From contig CM055312.2 of assembly GCA_029255685.2 (NCBI GenBank), positions 79,924,369 through 79,988,368 of the forward strand: DNA of 64,000 nt, read 5' to 3'. The notes beneath the pieces were generated by a model. That model worked only from the letters and a program-made list of their open reading frames with translations. It was not told the origin of the DNA and did not search any database. Shown in pieces: positions 45,978 through 58,103 of the stretch. Both the position numbers and the translations under genes were made by a program. This stretch comes from Silene conica. Its lineage: Eukaryota; Streptophyta; Magnoliopsida; Caryophyllales; Caryophyllaceae. The stretch's first letter is position 1; each line of letters opens with the position of its first letter.

Positions 45978-47917
45978 CTAGGTTTGTAACCCGTGAAATT
46001 TACGGGTTTATCTATTTTAGTGTTATTATGTTATCGTATTGTTTAGATTTGACTGAGCAATTAGTTCATGCATTACAAAAAATATAGTTTTGAAATATGT
46101 AGAAGTTAGTTGGTTAATGACTTATTTTTTGACAACTCTAATTTATTTTTAAAACTATATATTATACTTTATTAGTTGGTATTTTGAATAATATACTAAT
46201 AGCATGTATCTTTTTTTTAAAAAAAACTACCTTAAATGAGTTCATTAATTAATGACATTCATGCGTAAACTCATTCTAAAGATGTGAGATAAAAGTTATT
46301 TTAATTTGACATGAATGAGAACGTGTCAACAGTCATTGGTGAAACATAAATAATAAAGAAATCGAAATTAAATTTTACATTATTGATCCTATAATTATAA
46401 ATTATTCACCTTCAAAACCATCAGCAACATGGGTCCATGAACATGAACAAACTTAATTATTAATAAATATTTTAATGTAATTTTTTTAAGGGTTATTTAA
46501 CGTGAATACTCCAAACTATTGACCACCTTCTCAAAATACCATGTGCTTTAATTTAACTCACAATAAACCGAACTATCATCAACCTCTTCTCATATTACCC
46601 TATGTAACTGGCTACCTGTTTAACAAGTAACAATAATAATAAAAAAAACTGACCAAAGATACTACTTTACCCTTTACCTTGTTTTTACTGATTTATTAAT
46701 ATCCTAAATATTACATTACACACCCACAAACACCACCATCAAAATCAAAAACACCAGACCACACCACTCCCACCGGCCACCACTGCAGTACCCAACGCCT
46801 TCATCAATTCCACAACCGCTACGTAACACATCCAATTCACCATCCACCCCCCCTATATTCTTATACAATTTTGACCAATATCCCCAATAACACAAATTCG
46901 ACCATGAACATAAGCAAAGAGGAACCAAATCCTATGAACACAAATCATTAATTTGACTAAAAAACTCGCTGAAATTATGTCGAAAATACAAGATAATTAA
47001 AAAACCGCAAATTGACATTTCTACATATATATTAACCAACTTACTAACCTCAATTGAAAATTTCCCCAAATTAATTTTGGGTTAGGGTTCCAAAAACACA
47101 CATAAAACGTTGGTGGTGGGTGTCAATCTATGGTGGCATTCGAGGGAGAAGCAAGCTCGAGCTCCACTGATTCGAGTTTACAATTGTTGGTGCTTGACAT
47201 TATATATTGCCGCTGCATCTGGGATCATAATTAAGAGGGGTTCTGGGTAGAGTTCGATACTGATGGCCAGGGTTGATATCCATGGGGTTATTACGGTGGT
47301 TCGATTTAGGGAGTGTCAGGGGTGATTTTTGAGTTTGGGATGGTGGAGAGGTTGTTTTTGTGGTGATTCAAGTGAGGAGAGTGGTGGTTCAAGTGTGGTG
47401 ATGAAAATGAAGCTGAATTGTTGCCATGATTTAAAATCCGGATGGTGTTGAAATTTGAGTTTATTTATAGAGAAAATGAAGGAATGAGGTTGATGGTGTA
47501 TTTTAGTGGTAATTATAAAGACATAAAATAGTGGTCTTTTGAGGTGTAAATGGGAGATGGATGAAGTTTAGAGGGTGCTACAATGGTGAAGGGTGGTTGA
47601 AAATGGTGTAAATGAGAGAGGGATGAAGTTGATAGAGTGATGCAGTGGTGGACTAGTGGTGATGGAATTCACCCAATTTATGACCTGAAGTTTACCTGTT
47701 TTTACATGTTAAAAATGTCTAAGTATAATACAAGAAGATAGGGTCAATAGTTTGGTTTATTATGAGTTAAATTAAAGTTCGGAGTATTTTAAGAAGGTGG
47801 TCAATAGTTTGGAGTATTCATGTTAAATAACCTTTTTTTTAATAATTTAGTGTAGTTGCTATGTCGTAAAAAACAAAATGTTTAAGGTTGCCTTTTAGTT
47901 AGATTAGATTGTATAGA
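45978..47917 (-). mobile_element. Helitron H5 interrupted by a Mutator-like element
   Basis: On the minus strand it starts TCTATACAATCTAATC (47917, after A). It ends AACCCGTAAATTTCACGGGT hairpin, TACAAAC, CTAG (45978), then T. The element at 46490-47833 sits inside with its own duplication. Removing it (and one duplication copy) leaves about 590 bp, the same size as H1 and the MITE-free H4. Confidence 0.78.
46490..47833. mobile_element. Mutator-like element with about 95-bp terminal inverted repeats
   Basis: GGTTATTTAACGTGAATACT at the left matches AGTATTCATGTTAAATAACC at the right. The inverted match continues about 95 bp at high identity (ACTATTGACCACCTTCT, TTTAATTTAACTCA, AATAAACC). Candidate 9-bp duplications TTTTTTTAA lie at 46481-46489 and 47834-47842, but this T-rich sequence could match by chance. 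The interior holds a less AT-rich, strand-biased segment (GGTGGT-rich at 47105-47660, CCACC-rich at 46725-46850) without a transposase. Confidence 0.75.
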
Positions 47918-50879
47918 TAAATTGTGTACTAAATTTTCTATATAAAAGCTTGAATGTCCATTTATTATCTAGGTATATGAAGTTAGTGAGTGAAGATGAA
48001 TAGGGAAATTAATGCATAGTGTTTGATTGTTGCTATTTGTTATTTCTTTTTTTTTTAGAATGATAAATTTTCAAGTGTAAATAGCTTAAAAAATATTTTT
48101 TAATTAAATTAGAGGGCTTTTTTTCGCAATATTTTATTTCTTATAAATCATATTTTTTAATAGTAGCATAGTTATGAAATTTAATAAATGCTAGTCTTAA
48201 TATATATATTATCTATATCAATTTGTTAAAAATCCTAAATTTTAAATTTTGTAAAAATGATAAATTAAGTTAAATAGTAGCCTACTACAAATGGTGAGAA
48301 AAACCAAAAAGTCATCCTATTAAATAAAAGAAATAAAAGTTAAATAAATATGTAGGTTAATAACCAAATTTAGGAAAAGAAAATAAATAGTTTGTATTAA
48401 TTTTTTTGTGTTTACAACTAACATTTTTTATTTTTATTTTGTATTTATAAGCATGTGATACATGATTTTAGATATGACTTTGTAATAACACATGACATAA
48501 TAAGATGTTTAGTATAGTATTTTTAACATCGATGCTCAAAAGTCATGAACCTTGATTCATATTTATGGCTATCTTAAATTTGATAATAATAGAAAAAACG
48601 CTCAAAAATCATAAAACGTATCCTTAATTGTTTATATTTTTTTAATAGAGTCAAAATTTGTAAACAATATTTTTTCTTATCCATATTGTCAATAGAATTG
48701 TATGTGTCACTAATATGTCTAGCTTATCTATCTATTCACATCAACATAAGTATATTAAGGTTTAAATTAATTAAATAATTTATTTATTTTTTATGTAAGT
48801 TTCATTGTTGAGTTATGAAATATTCATCACATTTTCAAGCTTCATCGTACGTGTTTGTTTTGTTCAAATTTAAGGTCTATCAAAATTTTGGTATTAATAA
48901 TAAGATACTAGTCTTGTCTTCTTATAATATTGTATAAATAAATAGATAACCAAGTTGACATTTTACAATATTGTATAAATAAATGAATAATATTGTAATT
49001 AATATAGATGAATTTTGTATTAACCAATATCAAAATGACACGTGGATTAAAAATTAAATGTTTTAAGTAGTCTTTTAAATGTATTGTACGTAGGCATAAA
49101 TATTAATAATAATTTACATGTAGCCATTATTTATGTGAATAAGATTTATTTTGTCCAACTTATTAATATGATTGAGATCCTTGCAACTCCAAATTTATTC
49201 TATGAGAACTATTTTTTAAAGAGAAAATAATAAATACAAAAATAACGCATACAAAAATAAAACATACATTTTAAAGTTATGAAATACTATTTTATTTTCA
49301 TGAAACTAAAAACAATTAATCCTTATCGTTCATGGCAATTATTTTATAATAAAATATTGAGGGAAATAAGGAAAGTATTTGTTTAACCAATTTATAGTAT
49401 TTCCTTCTGCATATAGTTCTTTTTTTCCCAATGAATCATCCCTACACAAAAAATCCATTGAGCGATTAGTAACAAATAATAAAAAATTTGATTTATTTAA
49501 TATTAAACTTATGATTATATTAATTTAAATTTTTCCTTAAAAAATGAAAGAAATAGGACATTGAATAATAAAAAAATGTAAGTATATTTACCTTAATTTG
49601 AATAACACAACTCCCCAAATCCTGATAGCCCCTAAATAACAACAAAACAACATATAGGTGAAGTTCAAAAATGTGATAGTACTTCATAATCAATAGAACT
49701 TAAAAATAAATAAATGAACAGTTAATTTAACACCTAATACACCTACCTTACCGTAATACACTTACAATGATAAGAATTATTATTTACACATACAATTTTG
49801 CTCACAGATGTTGTCTTCCATCAAATATCTATAGCCAATTGAGGATACATTTTATGACTTTTGGACGACTTATTTTACAACACTCTACCAGCACCTGCGA
49901 CCTCTCGCCCTGTTTTCCCTGCCGCCTCAAGTGTCCAACCACCAGTACCCTCGGCAAATGCCCTACCTCATGGTTGTTTCTCCTGCTTCTTTCACTACTA
50001 CTGCCGCCCAAACCACCACCTTGCGGCTACCATCAGCCCTTCGCAACCGCCTTTACTCCCTCACCACAGGTACTTCCTTCTTCTCTTACTTCTTCTTCCT
50101 TCACATAAACAACAACAAAATACAAAAAAAACAAAAACAAAAACATAAACAACAGCACGGCAGCAGTTATTTCCGATTTGTATACATGAACTCGAGATTG
50201 GCTATTCGAGATTGCTACCACTGATTGGTTCTCATCTTTCCTTACTCATTCCAATTTCCTGCTCCATTGCCATTCATTCAAACTTTGTGCCATTTTCGAG
50301 TTTATTAAAACCGTATCAATAGGGGATTCGAAATTTTCGGAATTCAGGTTTGAATGAATCGAAAATTGGGTTTTATACAACAATAAGGAGTATACACCAT
50401 TGATTCTCATCTTTAAGAGACAAGTTTGTCATTTTTCGGATACAAATTTTATAATTTGTCTTTTTTTTTTATTATTTGCTAGAATGTCATTCTAGCTTTA
50501 ATTAAAAATCATTTTAATTGTTTTTGGAGAATTTGATGGTGAGTTATCGGAATTTAGGATTGGAATTGTTGAAATTGTTGATTGTTGAGGGAAAATTGGT
50601 GTTGTAAGGAAGATGTGTTGGTGTTTTGTCGTGTCTTTGTTGAGAATTGTTGTCGTTGTCGGGATGAGAACCACTAATCGCCAAACTACACCCGCTTTTA
50701 CCTCAAACCAACCCGAGAAAAAAAAACCAAAAAAAAAGAAATCCAAAGAAAAAACGCCGAAAAAAAACAATACCTCCTTCACGTATTTCTTTTCCTTTTC
50801 CTTGCCTTATTTTGTTTCTTGTTGTTCCTCACATTTAGGACAATGTGAAGTTTAAGCACGGGGGTGGAAATACCATTTG
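47918..50879. other. TE-rich spacer without a recognisable gene
   Basis: 48000-49600 is very AT-rich with no domain. 49860-50110 is a GC-richer stretch translating to low-complexity Pro/Ser/Thr-rich frames in several phases, possibly a decayed retrotransposon segment. 50590-50870 ends CACATTTAGGACAATGTGAAG, TTTAAGCACGGGGGTGG, which resembles the polypurine end of gypsy elements. No intact frame supports a host gene. Confidence 0.45.
48908..49008 (-). mobile_element. 101-bp Helitron-like fragment
   Basis: On the minus strand it starts TCTATATTAATTAC after A and ends AGACTAG before T, but no hairpin precedes CTAG. It contains two copies of CAATATTGTATAAATAAAT-like sequence. It could be an extreme deletion product or a chance match. 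Confidence 0.25.
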
Positions 50880-52638
50880 TGTAACACCCCCATTTACCTA
50901 GGAGCCTGAACTAGGACTTCCAGGGTAAATAAGACCGTTACCATCCTGGTTAAACCAGGGTAGTAGATAATCATAGTGAAAGATAGACAGTACTTTAGAT
51001 ATAAATTTGTTAACTGAAAGCTGGTACAAGACAAGTTTATGAAAAAGTTCAAAGTCCATACAACTGATAACAACCTCAACTAAAACATGTGAAACTAAGT
51101 GATCTAGAACTAGGTCGGTCCATACCATGTCTCTCATTCCATGCCCAGCTCCTAATCCTGTTGTCTCTGACCTGAAAGATCTACTCCCCATTCCGGATCA
51201 TTGTAGGTGAATACGAATACACTGTCAACCTCGCGGTTGAGTAGGATAACACAATAATAAACAATACAAACAAATGTGATATGCAAATGTCATGAAATGC
51301 TCGAGCTCGATCAAAATCTCATTCTCATACCCTTGCACCAAGCCATACTGAACCTCCCGGCAGACTATAATCGGTCGTCACCGAACACCAGCTCAAAAGC
51401 TGATAAGACACCAGGCCTGGTCTGCAGAACCACCCTGGGCTTTATATCAGACCAACATCTGATCAATAACTTTCTCAATATCCAATGCACATGCATGCTT
51501 ATGAATGCAATACAAATAATACTAACCATACGATATCATGCCCATACAATCATACTTGCATCCATAACATGCAATAACCACATACATTCATAACTAGTCA
51601 TAAAATATGGTTCCAGTGTATACTACCTGGAGTAGCAAATCTGTAAACAAGTAACACCGTCTAGAAATACTCCACCTCGAATTCCGTTCATATAAATATT
51701 ACTTAATATTAAAATTCTACTCATACATTACAGATTGTAACTAAGTATATACTTACTAAACATAGACTTACTAAATATAAAAGTACTAAATATAGCACAC
51801 GGTCAACTATCCAATTATTATTAAGTTAATAACATACACGACTCCTTTAACGATATTACTTATATTCTCGATGATAATAATATAAATACAAACATCGACC
51901 ATATACCTCTTACGATAATAACAATAACACCAAGTATACTATCATACAATTATTAAAACCTATTAATAATATCATTTATATCTAGTATTATAAAACAATA
52001 TAAAAAAAAACCAAAAGCAATAAACAACTATTATACTTTACCATGTGATATTAATAATTAACAATAATAGTAATAAGACAATAAAATTGAAAATAATAAC
52101 ATAAGACTAACACTAAATACCAATATGCATTGAAAACATACAACACAAGACCCACGTAAAACACGCAAAACCCAACAGACCCCCCTGTCGTGACCAACAC
52201 CTTGTACGAACAGCGCCGCCAGCACCAACCACCGTCACTGACCTCACCTGCGACACCACCAAGCTCGCCACTGAGCCACGGTGGTTCCAGGGACGTCAGC
52301 CACGGCGGTCGACGCCGCAACCACAACCACCCATTACCGTTCCAAACTCCATGCCACAAAACCAACCTCCTGATTCCCGTTAAAACCACCCAACTAAAAC
52401 CTATTCTATCGGCAGGCGTAACCACCCTAGACCACCACGACTACCACCAAACAAACCTATGTTTACCAATTAAACCAAAAACCTTAACACCCATAACAAA
52501 ACTTACCCAGAAAGCATTCGAAAACACACCCCAAAACCCGCGCTCAAAACCCTGCTCTAATACAACCCAGATTCGTATATTCGCAAACGCTAAAACCACC
52601 ACTATTGGTGGTCCTAGGAGGTCAACGACGGTATCCCT

Positions 52639-53791
52639 TGTTAGGTTCTTATACCTATTTAGTCATACTAATGTTAATTATCTTATAATTAGTAGATCTT
52701 ATGCATGCTTAACAAGATATATGTCGAGATATATGAAGAAAAACAAGCTCCCTTACATTGATAATCTCGGCTAATATAGGGCACAAGTGAAGTCACCTTC
52801 TTCACTTGTTCTTGAGCTTATCACACGGATGATCCTCCTTGAACCTTCAAAGAGATGATGGCCTCCAAAAGATGAACACCAAGACACACTACTCACAATA
52901 TTTGTATGCTATTTTGCTAGAATGAACACACAAACTATCTAGATTGAGAAGGAGGCACACGGTTAGGGTTTAGAAAAATGAAACTTATTTTTATTTCTTT
53001 TTGTTCTCTCTAAAACAACCAAAACCCTAAGTGAAGTGTGTATGAATGAATTGGATTAGGAACCAAAGAACAAAACTCTCTTTTGTTCCTTCATTTGGTT
53101 CGGCCGTGAGCCATGGGTAGAGTGCCCAATGGTTGGCACCTCTACAACATCAAATGTTTCCCATGCTTGCCTTCACATTTAATCCCTTGTCTTTCTAATG
53201 TTCCATAACAAAATGTGTATGTTTGTTTGTGTGTGTGAGATCACACGGTCCATGTCACACAATGGACCCATACGAACATTAGCTAGAATAACATAATTTA
53301 CGTAGTTTGTAGTTTAACATTTAAACTCTTTATCGTAAATTATAAGTAATAATAAGTAATCAATTAATTATTTATAATATATTTTGTTACTACAACAATT
53401 GTAAATAATTCATTCAACAACTTTATGTTTCATAAACATATAAATCATAGTGATGACATTCTAATCACTAAAATAACTTATAATCTTATTATAAATTATC
53501 TCCTTATTTATTCATAATCTAGAAATGAACTAACTCGTATCATATACAGTTATTTCATTTATTATTGAGAGAGTTGTCCTAAAGGTGTGACCTAAAGGGA
53601 TCAACTGGTCACCACCGTCATTACGACAGTAATGTCAAACTCTAGCAAGTCAATCATTACCGATTAATGTTGACCAGTTGACTTATGATAAAGAATCATC
53701 CCATGAATATTCTTTTATAGAGATTTGTCAATTTAATATTTAATATTTAATTGACGTGATCATATTATTGTCGAGGACACTTACTCCAACA
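52639..53791 (-). repeat. 3' LTR of the 8.4-kb copia element
   Basis: 1153 bp. On the plus strand it opens TGTTAGGTTCTTATACC. It is the downstream LTR in element orientation. Confidence 0.95.
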
Positions 53792-54587
53792 ATCTCCCAC
53801 TTGTCCTCACAAGTGTGGATCACCGATTCTCTTGTTCTATTACATCATCTCCCACTCAATGCAAGGTGTCTTACAGGTCGTACTTGCACGTGATCAAATC
53901 AATAGTGGTTTTTCTCGATACGGAGTGTAACTGATAGACCGGAATTATCTACCATAGATAGTCTCCGAGCGTGGCCACGCATTTCCAGTTCACTACTCCT
54001 CGAGTGGCCTTGAGATTTAAGATAACCCTGACAAGGGGCAGAACAATTCCTTTCCAACTGTTCTCCTTGGCCAACATCATCCATTGTGACCCAAAATATA
54101 TCCATTTGACCCCTTTTACGGAAGATCGTAGAATATAAATTAAAGTCATTCTGAATAATGTCACCTCTAGAGCAACCAGTCTCTAGTCAAAGAATCGACT
54201 CATAAGAATATATATAGCAGCTCTTGCCACGACCAGGCTCCATTGAATTCTAAAGAACTCTATAAGCGGTCACTGCCCGACACAAGTGTACTTTACAGTT
54301 TGTCTATATGATCGACTAGTCATCCCTTATGACTCTATGGTGTCAGAACTCACCATTAATCGCATCATAATCTAGTCACTTCGAGACGTCACCTCATATA
54401 AGTGACTAGGGGCAATACTAAGTTAATCCAGTTCACTTCTACAGGGTTCAACAATTGTCTTACAATCCTGTTTGGATTTAACAAAGTATATATAAAATAA
54501 ACAAGTTGTATAAAACTTTAAATGATGAACGAGATTATCTTATATGAACGTAAAAACAACATTTTTCATTTCATATCGTATAATCGG

Positions 54588-57500
54588 TTACACATTGGGT
54601 AAACTCTTAAGACCCATAGAACGTGCATGAGAATCATGCTTAGCTTGCGACAAGGGTTTGGTTAAAGGATCAGCCACATTATCGTCTGTCCCAACTTTAC
54701 AAATCGCTATTTCCTTCCTATCAATGAAATCCCGAATTACATGATATTTTCTTGGTACATGCCTAGATTTATTACTAGACTTCGGCTCCTTAGCCTGAAA
54801 GACAGCACCACTGTTATCACAGTACAGGGTGATAGGATCTTCAGCATTTGGAACTACCCTTAGTCCCTCGATAAATTGCCTTATCCATACTGCCTCCTTA
54901 GCAGCTTCTGATGCTGCAATGTACTCTGCTTCCGTTGTAGAATCCGCAACGACTGGTTCTTTGAAGCTCTTCCAACTAATGGCACCACCATTCAAGATAA
55001 AGACAAATCCAGCCTGGGATTTAAAATCGTCTTTATCTGTTTGGAAGCTTGCATCTGTGTAACCCTTTACACACAAATCTTCTTCCCCTCCAAACACTAA
55101 GTATGAATCCTTAGTTCTTCTCAAGTACTTAAGGATGTTCTTGACTGCAATCCAGTGACTTTCACCTGGATTTGCTTGATATCTACTAGTCATGCTCAAA
55201 GCATACGAGACATCAGGACGAGTGCATATCATGGCGTACATGATAGATCCCACGGCGGAAGCATAAGGGATCATTTTCATGCGTTCAACATCCTTGGGCT
55301 CTGTGGGTGATTGAGACTTTCTCAATATAATGCCACTTCCCATGGGGATAAACCCTCTCTTGGAATTTCCCATGCTGAACCGTCGAAGAATCTTATCGAT
55401 ATAAGGTTCTTGACTTAGTGCCAATATCCTCTTGGATCTATCTCTATAGATCCGGATACCTAATATGCATTGTGCATTTCCTAGATCTTTCATCTGAAAA
55501 TGGTTACCTAACCATCCTTTCACTGATGAAAGCATTGGAACATCATTTCCAATGAGTAGTATGTCATCCACATACAAGATTAGGAATACAACATTGCTCC
55601 CACTGAATTTCATATATAGACAAGGTTCCTCGACACTTCGAGTGAAACCATTTTCTTTTATGACTTCATTGAAGCGATGATTCCAACTCCTCGATGCTTG
55701 CTTAAGACCATAGATGGATCTCTTAAGCTTGCATACCTTGTTAGGATTTTTAGGATCTTCAAAACCCTCAGGTTGTATCATATACACATCCTCCTTTAAA
55801 TGCCCATTTAAGAAGGCGGTTTTGACGTCCATTTGCCACACTTCATAATCATGAAATGCGGCAATCGCTAACATTATCCTAATGGATCTAAGCATGGCTA
55901 CCGGAGCGAAGGTTTCATCATAATGAAGACCTTGAACTTGGGAAAACCCCTTAGCTACTAGCCTAGCTTTATAGACATCATCATGTCCTTCTATGCCATT
56001 CTTCACCTTGAAGATCCACTTGCATTGGAGAGGCCTCATCTCCTTAGTCAAGTTTACCAAGTCCCATACTTGGTTTTGATGCATAGAATCCATCTCGGAT
56101 ACCATGGCCTCTTGCCATTTGGCGGAGTCGGGACTAGAGATTGCAGCTTTGTAAGTGGTAGACTCATCACTTTCCAAAAGTAATACGTCTAGGCTACCAT
56201 CTTTCTCAATTAGTCCAACATACCTATCAGGTTGATGTGGGACCCTACTCGACCTCCTGGGTGGAATAGGTACCGAAGTGGATGAAGAAGGAACATCTTC
56301 ATCTGTCTCAGCTTCAGTTTGTGGCTCTTGAACTTCTCGAACTTCATTAAGTTCAAAATTTCTCCCACTCTGTCTTTTAGAAATAAACTCCTTTTCTAAG
56401 AAGACAGCCTCAGAAGACACAAACACTTTGTTTTCATGAGGTTTGTAGAAGTGGTAGCCACGTGAGGTGGTTGGATAACCAACAAATATGCATTTTTCGG
56501 ATCTTGGTGCGAGTTTGTCATCGTTTTTAGACTTGACATAAGCATCGCACCCCCATATCTTCATATAGGATAAGTTGGGAACCTTTCCTTTCCACATCTC
56601 ATATGGAGTCTTATCGGTCGCTTTCGTTGGACTATTGTTCAACGATTTGATGGCTGTGAGGATCGCAAATCCCCAAAATGAATTAGGTAAATCAGTTTGG
56701 CTCATCATTGATCGGACCATATCCAATAAGGTTCGATTCCTCCTTTCTGCCACACCATTAAGTTGTGGTGTTCCTGGAGTTGAAAGTTGTGACACAATGC
56801 CACACTCCTTTAGATGTGAATCAAATTCATTACTAAGATATTCTCCACCACGATCGGATCGTAATGTTTTAATCTTCCTGTCGAGTTGGTTCTCTACTTC
56901 ATTCTGAAATTCTTTAAATTTCGTAAAAGCTTCACTCTTATGCTTCATTAAGTAGATATACCCATACCTACTTAAATCATCAGTGAAGGTGATGAAATAG
57001 TCATAATTGCCTCTAGCGGTGATAGATAGTGGTCCGCATACATCCGTATGTATTAGTCCCAATAGTTCACTGGCTCGTGTCCCTTTACCACTAAAGGGGT
57101 TACGAGTCATCTTTCCTAGAAGGCAAGCTTCGCATGTACCATAAGATTCATATTCGAATGGTTTAATTATGTTGGTCTTTACCAATCTTTTAATGCGATT
57201 CTCATTTATGTGACCAAGTCGACAATGCCAAACACATGATTCATTTGGATCACTTGTTTTCACCCTTTTGTTATTAACGTTGTAGACATTATTAGACGAG
57301 TCGGAAGTTTCCAAAACATAGATTCCATTAATTGAATTGGCACGGCCAACTACCATGTCATTCTTAGAAATTACACAACAATTGTCTTTAATGGAAAAAT
57401 TATATCCCTCAATGTCTAATATTGCAACAGAAATAATGTTTTTGGAAAGAGACGGTACAAAATAACAATTATTAAGTTTTAGCTCGTATCCACTCGTCAA

Positions 57501-58103
57501 GGCAAGAGTGCAAGTTCCTTTAGAAGTGGCCACTACCCGAGCTCCATTTCCAAGTCGGAGATCCATATCACCCTTGTCCACCTTCTCCACTTCTCTTAAA
57601 CCCTGCAAACGATTACAAAGGTGAGAACCACATCCGGTATCCAATACCCATGATGTGTTGGATGTAAAATTAATGTCAATAACAAAAATTTCAGATTTGG
57701 AATTACCTAACGGAATCACAAGACCTTCTTGGATATGACGTAAGTACTTGGGGCAATTCCTCCTCCAATGGCCCATGACACTACAATAGTGGCATCGCCC
57801 TTTTTCTAACTTTCTCTTCTTCTTCTTATTCTTTGCAAGACTTTTCTTGCTAGAACTCCCACTAGCTTCATCATAAGCTCTTTCCTTCAAGTATAAGGCG
57901 TTCAATTCTTCATTTAGCTCATCTATATAAGCCGTGTCAAGAAATGGACCTTTGGGAGGTGGGAGAGAAGAAATGAAGTTAATACTGCCATCCGGACCCG
58001 TTCCGAAATGAACTTCTCTAGTAGTATCAATGTTGTTTTGGTTGCAAATATCGTCGAAAACATTGTGACAAGAATCAATAGTGATAGGGTTGAATGAATC
58101 CAT
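54588..58103 (-). CDS. Copia polyprotein, pol intact, gag reduced
   Basis: One uninterrupted frame of 1171 codons from the ATG at 58103 to TAA. Residues 1-100 are a charged leader without the usual capsid sequence. A CCHC knuckle (CHYCSVMGHWRRNC) is at 104-117 and the protease DTG (WVLDTGCGS) at 155-157. The integrase follows: the HHCC finger (WHCRLGH ... CEACLLGK), then the DDE core with HTDVCGPL, RSDRGGEY and LNGVAERRN. RT includes WQMDVKTAFLNGHL and LYVDDILLIGN, and RNase H includes TTEAEYIAASEA and LYCDNSGAVFQAKEP. All enzyme motifs look intact, which fits recent insertion. Copia polyproteins usually carry a capsid of 200-300 aa before the knuckle, and here it is missing. The 796-nt 3' region and 1.8-kb 5' leader have no long frame. 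Confidence 0.93.
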   Translation of the reverse strand: MDSFNPITIDSCHNVFDDICNQNNIDTTREVHFGTGPDGSINFISSLPPPKGPFLDTAYIDELNEELNALYLKERAYDEASGSSSKKSLAKNKKKKRKLEKGRCHYCSVMGHWRRNCPKYLRHIQEGLVIPLGNSKSEIFVIDINFTSNTSWVLDTGCGSHLCNRLQGLREVEKVDKGDMDLRLGNGARVVATSKGTCTLALTSGYELKLNNCYFVPSLSKNIISVAILDIEGYNFSIKDNCCVISKNDMVVGRANSINGIYVLETSDSSNNVYNVNNKRVKTSDPNESCVWHCRLGHINENRIKRLVKTNIIKPFEYESYGTCEACLLGKMTRNPFSGKGTRASELLGLIHTDVCGPLSITARGNYDYFITFTDDLSRYGYIYLMKHKSEAFTKFKEFQNEVENQLDRKIKTLRSDRGGEYLSNEFDSHLKECGIVSQLSTPGTPQLNGVAERRNRTLLDMVRSMMSQTDLPNSFWGFAILTAIKSLNNSPTKATDKTPYEMWKGKVPNLSYMKIWGCDAYVKSKNDDKLAPRSEKCIFVGYPTTSRGYHFYKPHENKVFVSSEAVFLEKEFISKRQSGRNFELNEVREVQEPQTEAETDEDVPSSSTSVPIPPRRSSRVPHQPDRYVGLIEKDGSLDVLLLESDESTTYKAAISSPDSAKWQEAMVSEMDSMHQNQVWDLVNLTKEMRPLQCKWIFKVKNGIEGHDDVYKARLVAKGFSQVQGLHYDETFAPVAMLRSIRIMLAIAAFHDYEVWQMDVKTAFLNGHLKEDVYMIQPEGFEDPKNPNKVCKLKRSIYGLKQASRSWNHRFNEVIKENGFTRSVEEPCLYMKFSGSNVVFLILYVDDILLIGNDVPMLSSVKGWLGNHFQMKDLGNAQCILGIRIYRDRSKRILALSQEPYIDKILRRFSMGNSKRGFIPMGSGIILRKSQSPTEPKDVERMKMIPYASAVGSIMYAMICTRPDVSYALSMTSRYQANPGESHWIAVKNILKYLRRTKDSYLVFGGEEDLCVKGYTDASFQTDKDDFKSQAGFVFILNGGAISWKSFKEPVVADSTTEAEYIAASEAAKEAVWIRQFIEGLRVVPNAEDPITLYCDNSGAVFQAKEPKSSNKSRHVPRKYHVIRDFIDRKEIAICKVGTDDNVADPLTKPLSQAKHDSHARSMGLKSLPNV

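Noticed and set aside
46716-46928. 70-codon minus-strand frame with Cys/Trp-rich start
   Set aside because: It lies inside the Mutator-like element and has no recognisable domain. It was kept only as part of the unusual interior.
49767-50224. Several overlapping 90-113 codon frames
   Set aside because: They are compositional, differ by phase, and show no family motif or splice-supported extension. The stretch is described only as possible retrotransposon debris.
52190-52774. 194-codon open frame on the plus strand
   Set aside because: It crosses the copia LTR border at 52639, is low complexity (Pro, Ser, Thr, His), and lies in an LTR. It cannot be one gene.
54829-56907. Plus-strand frames opposite the copia pol
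   Set aside because: They are antisense shadows of the intact minus-strand polyprotein.
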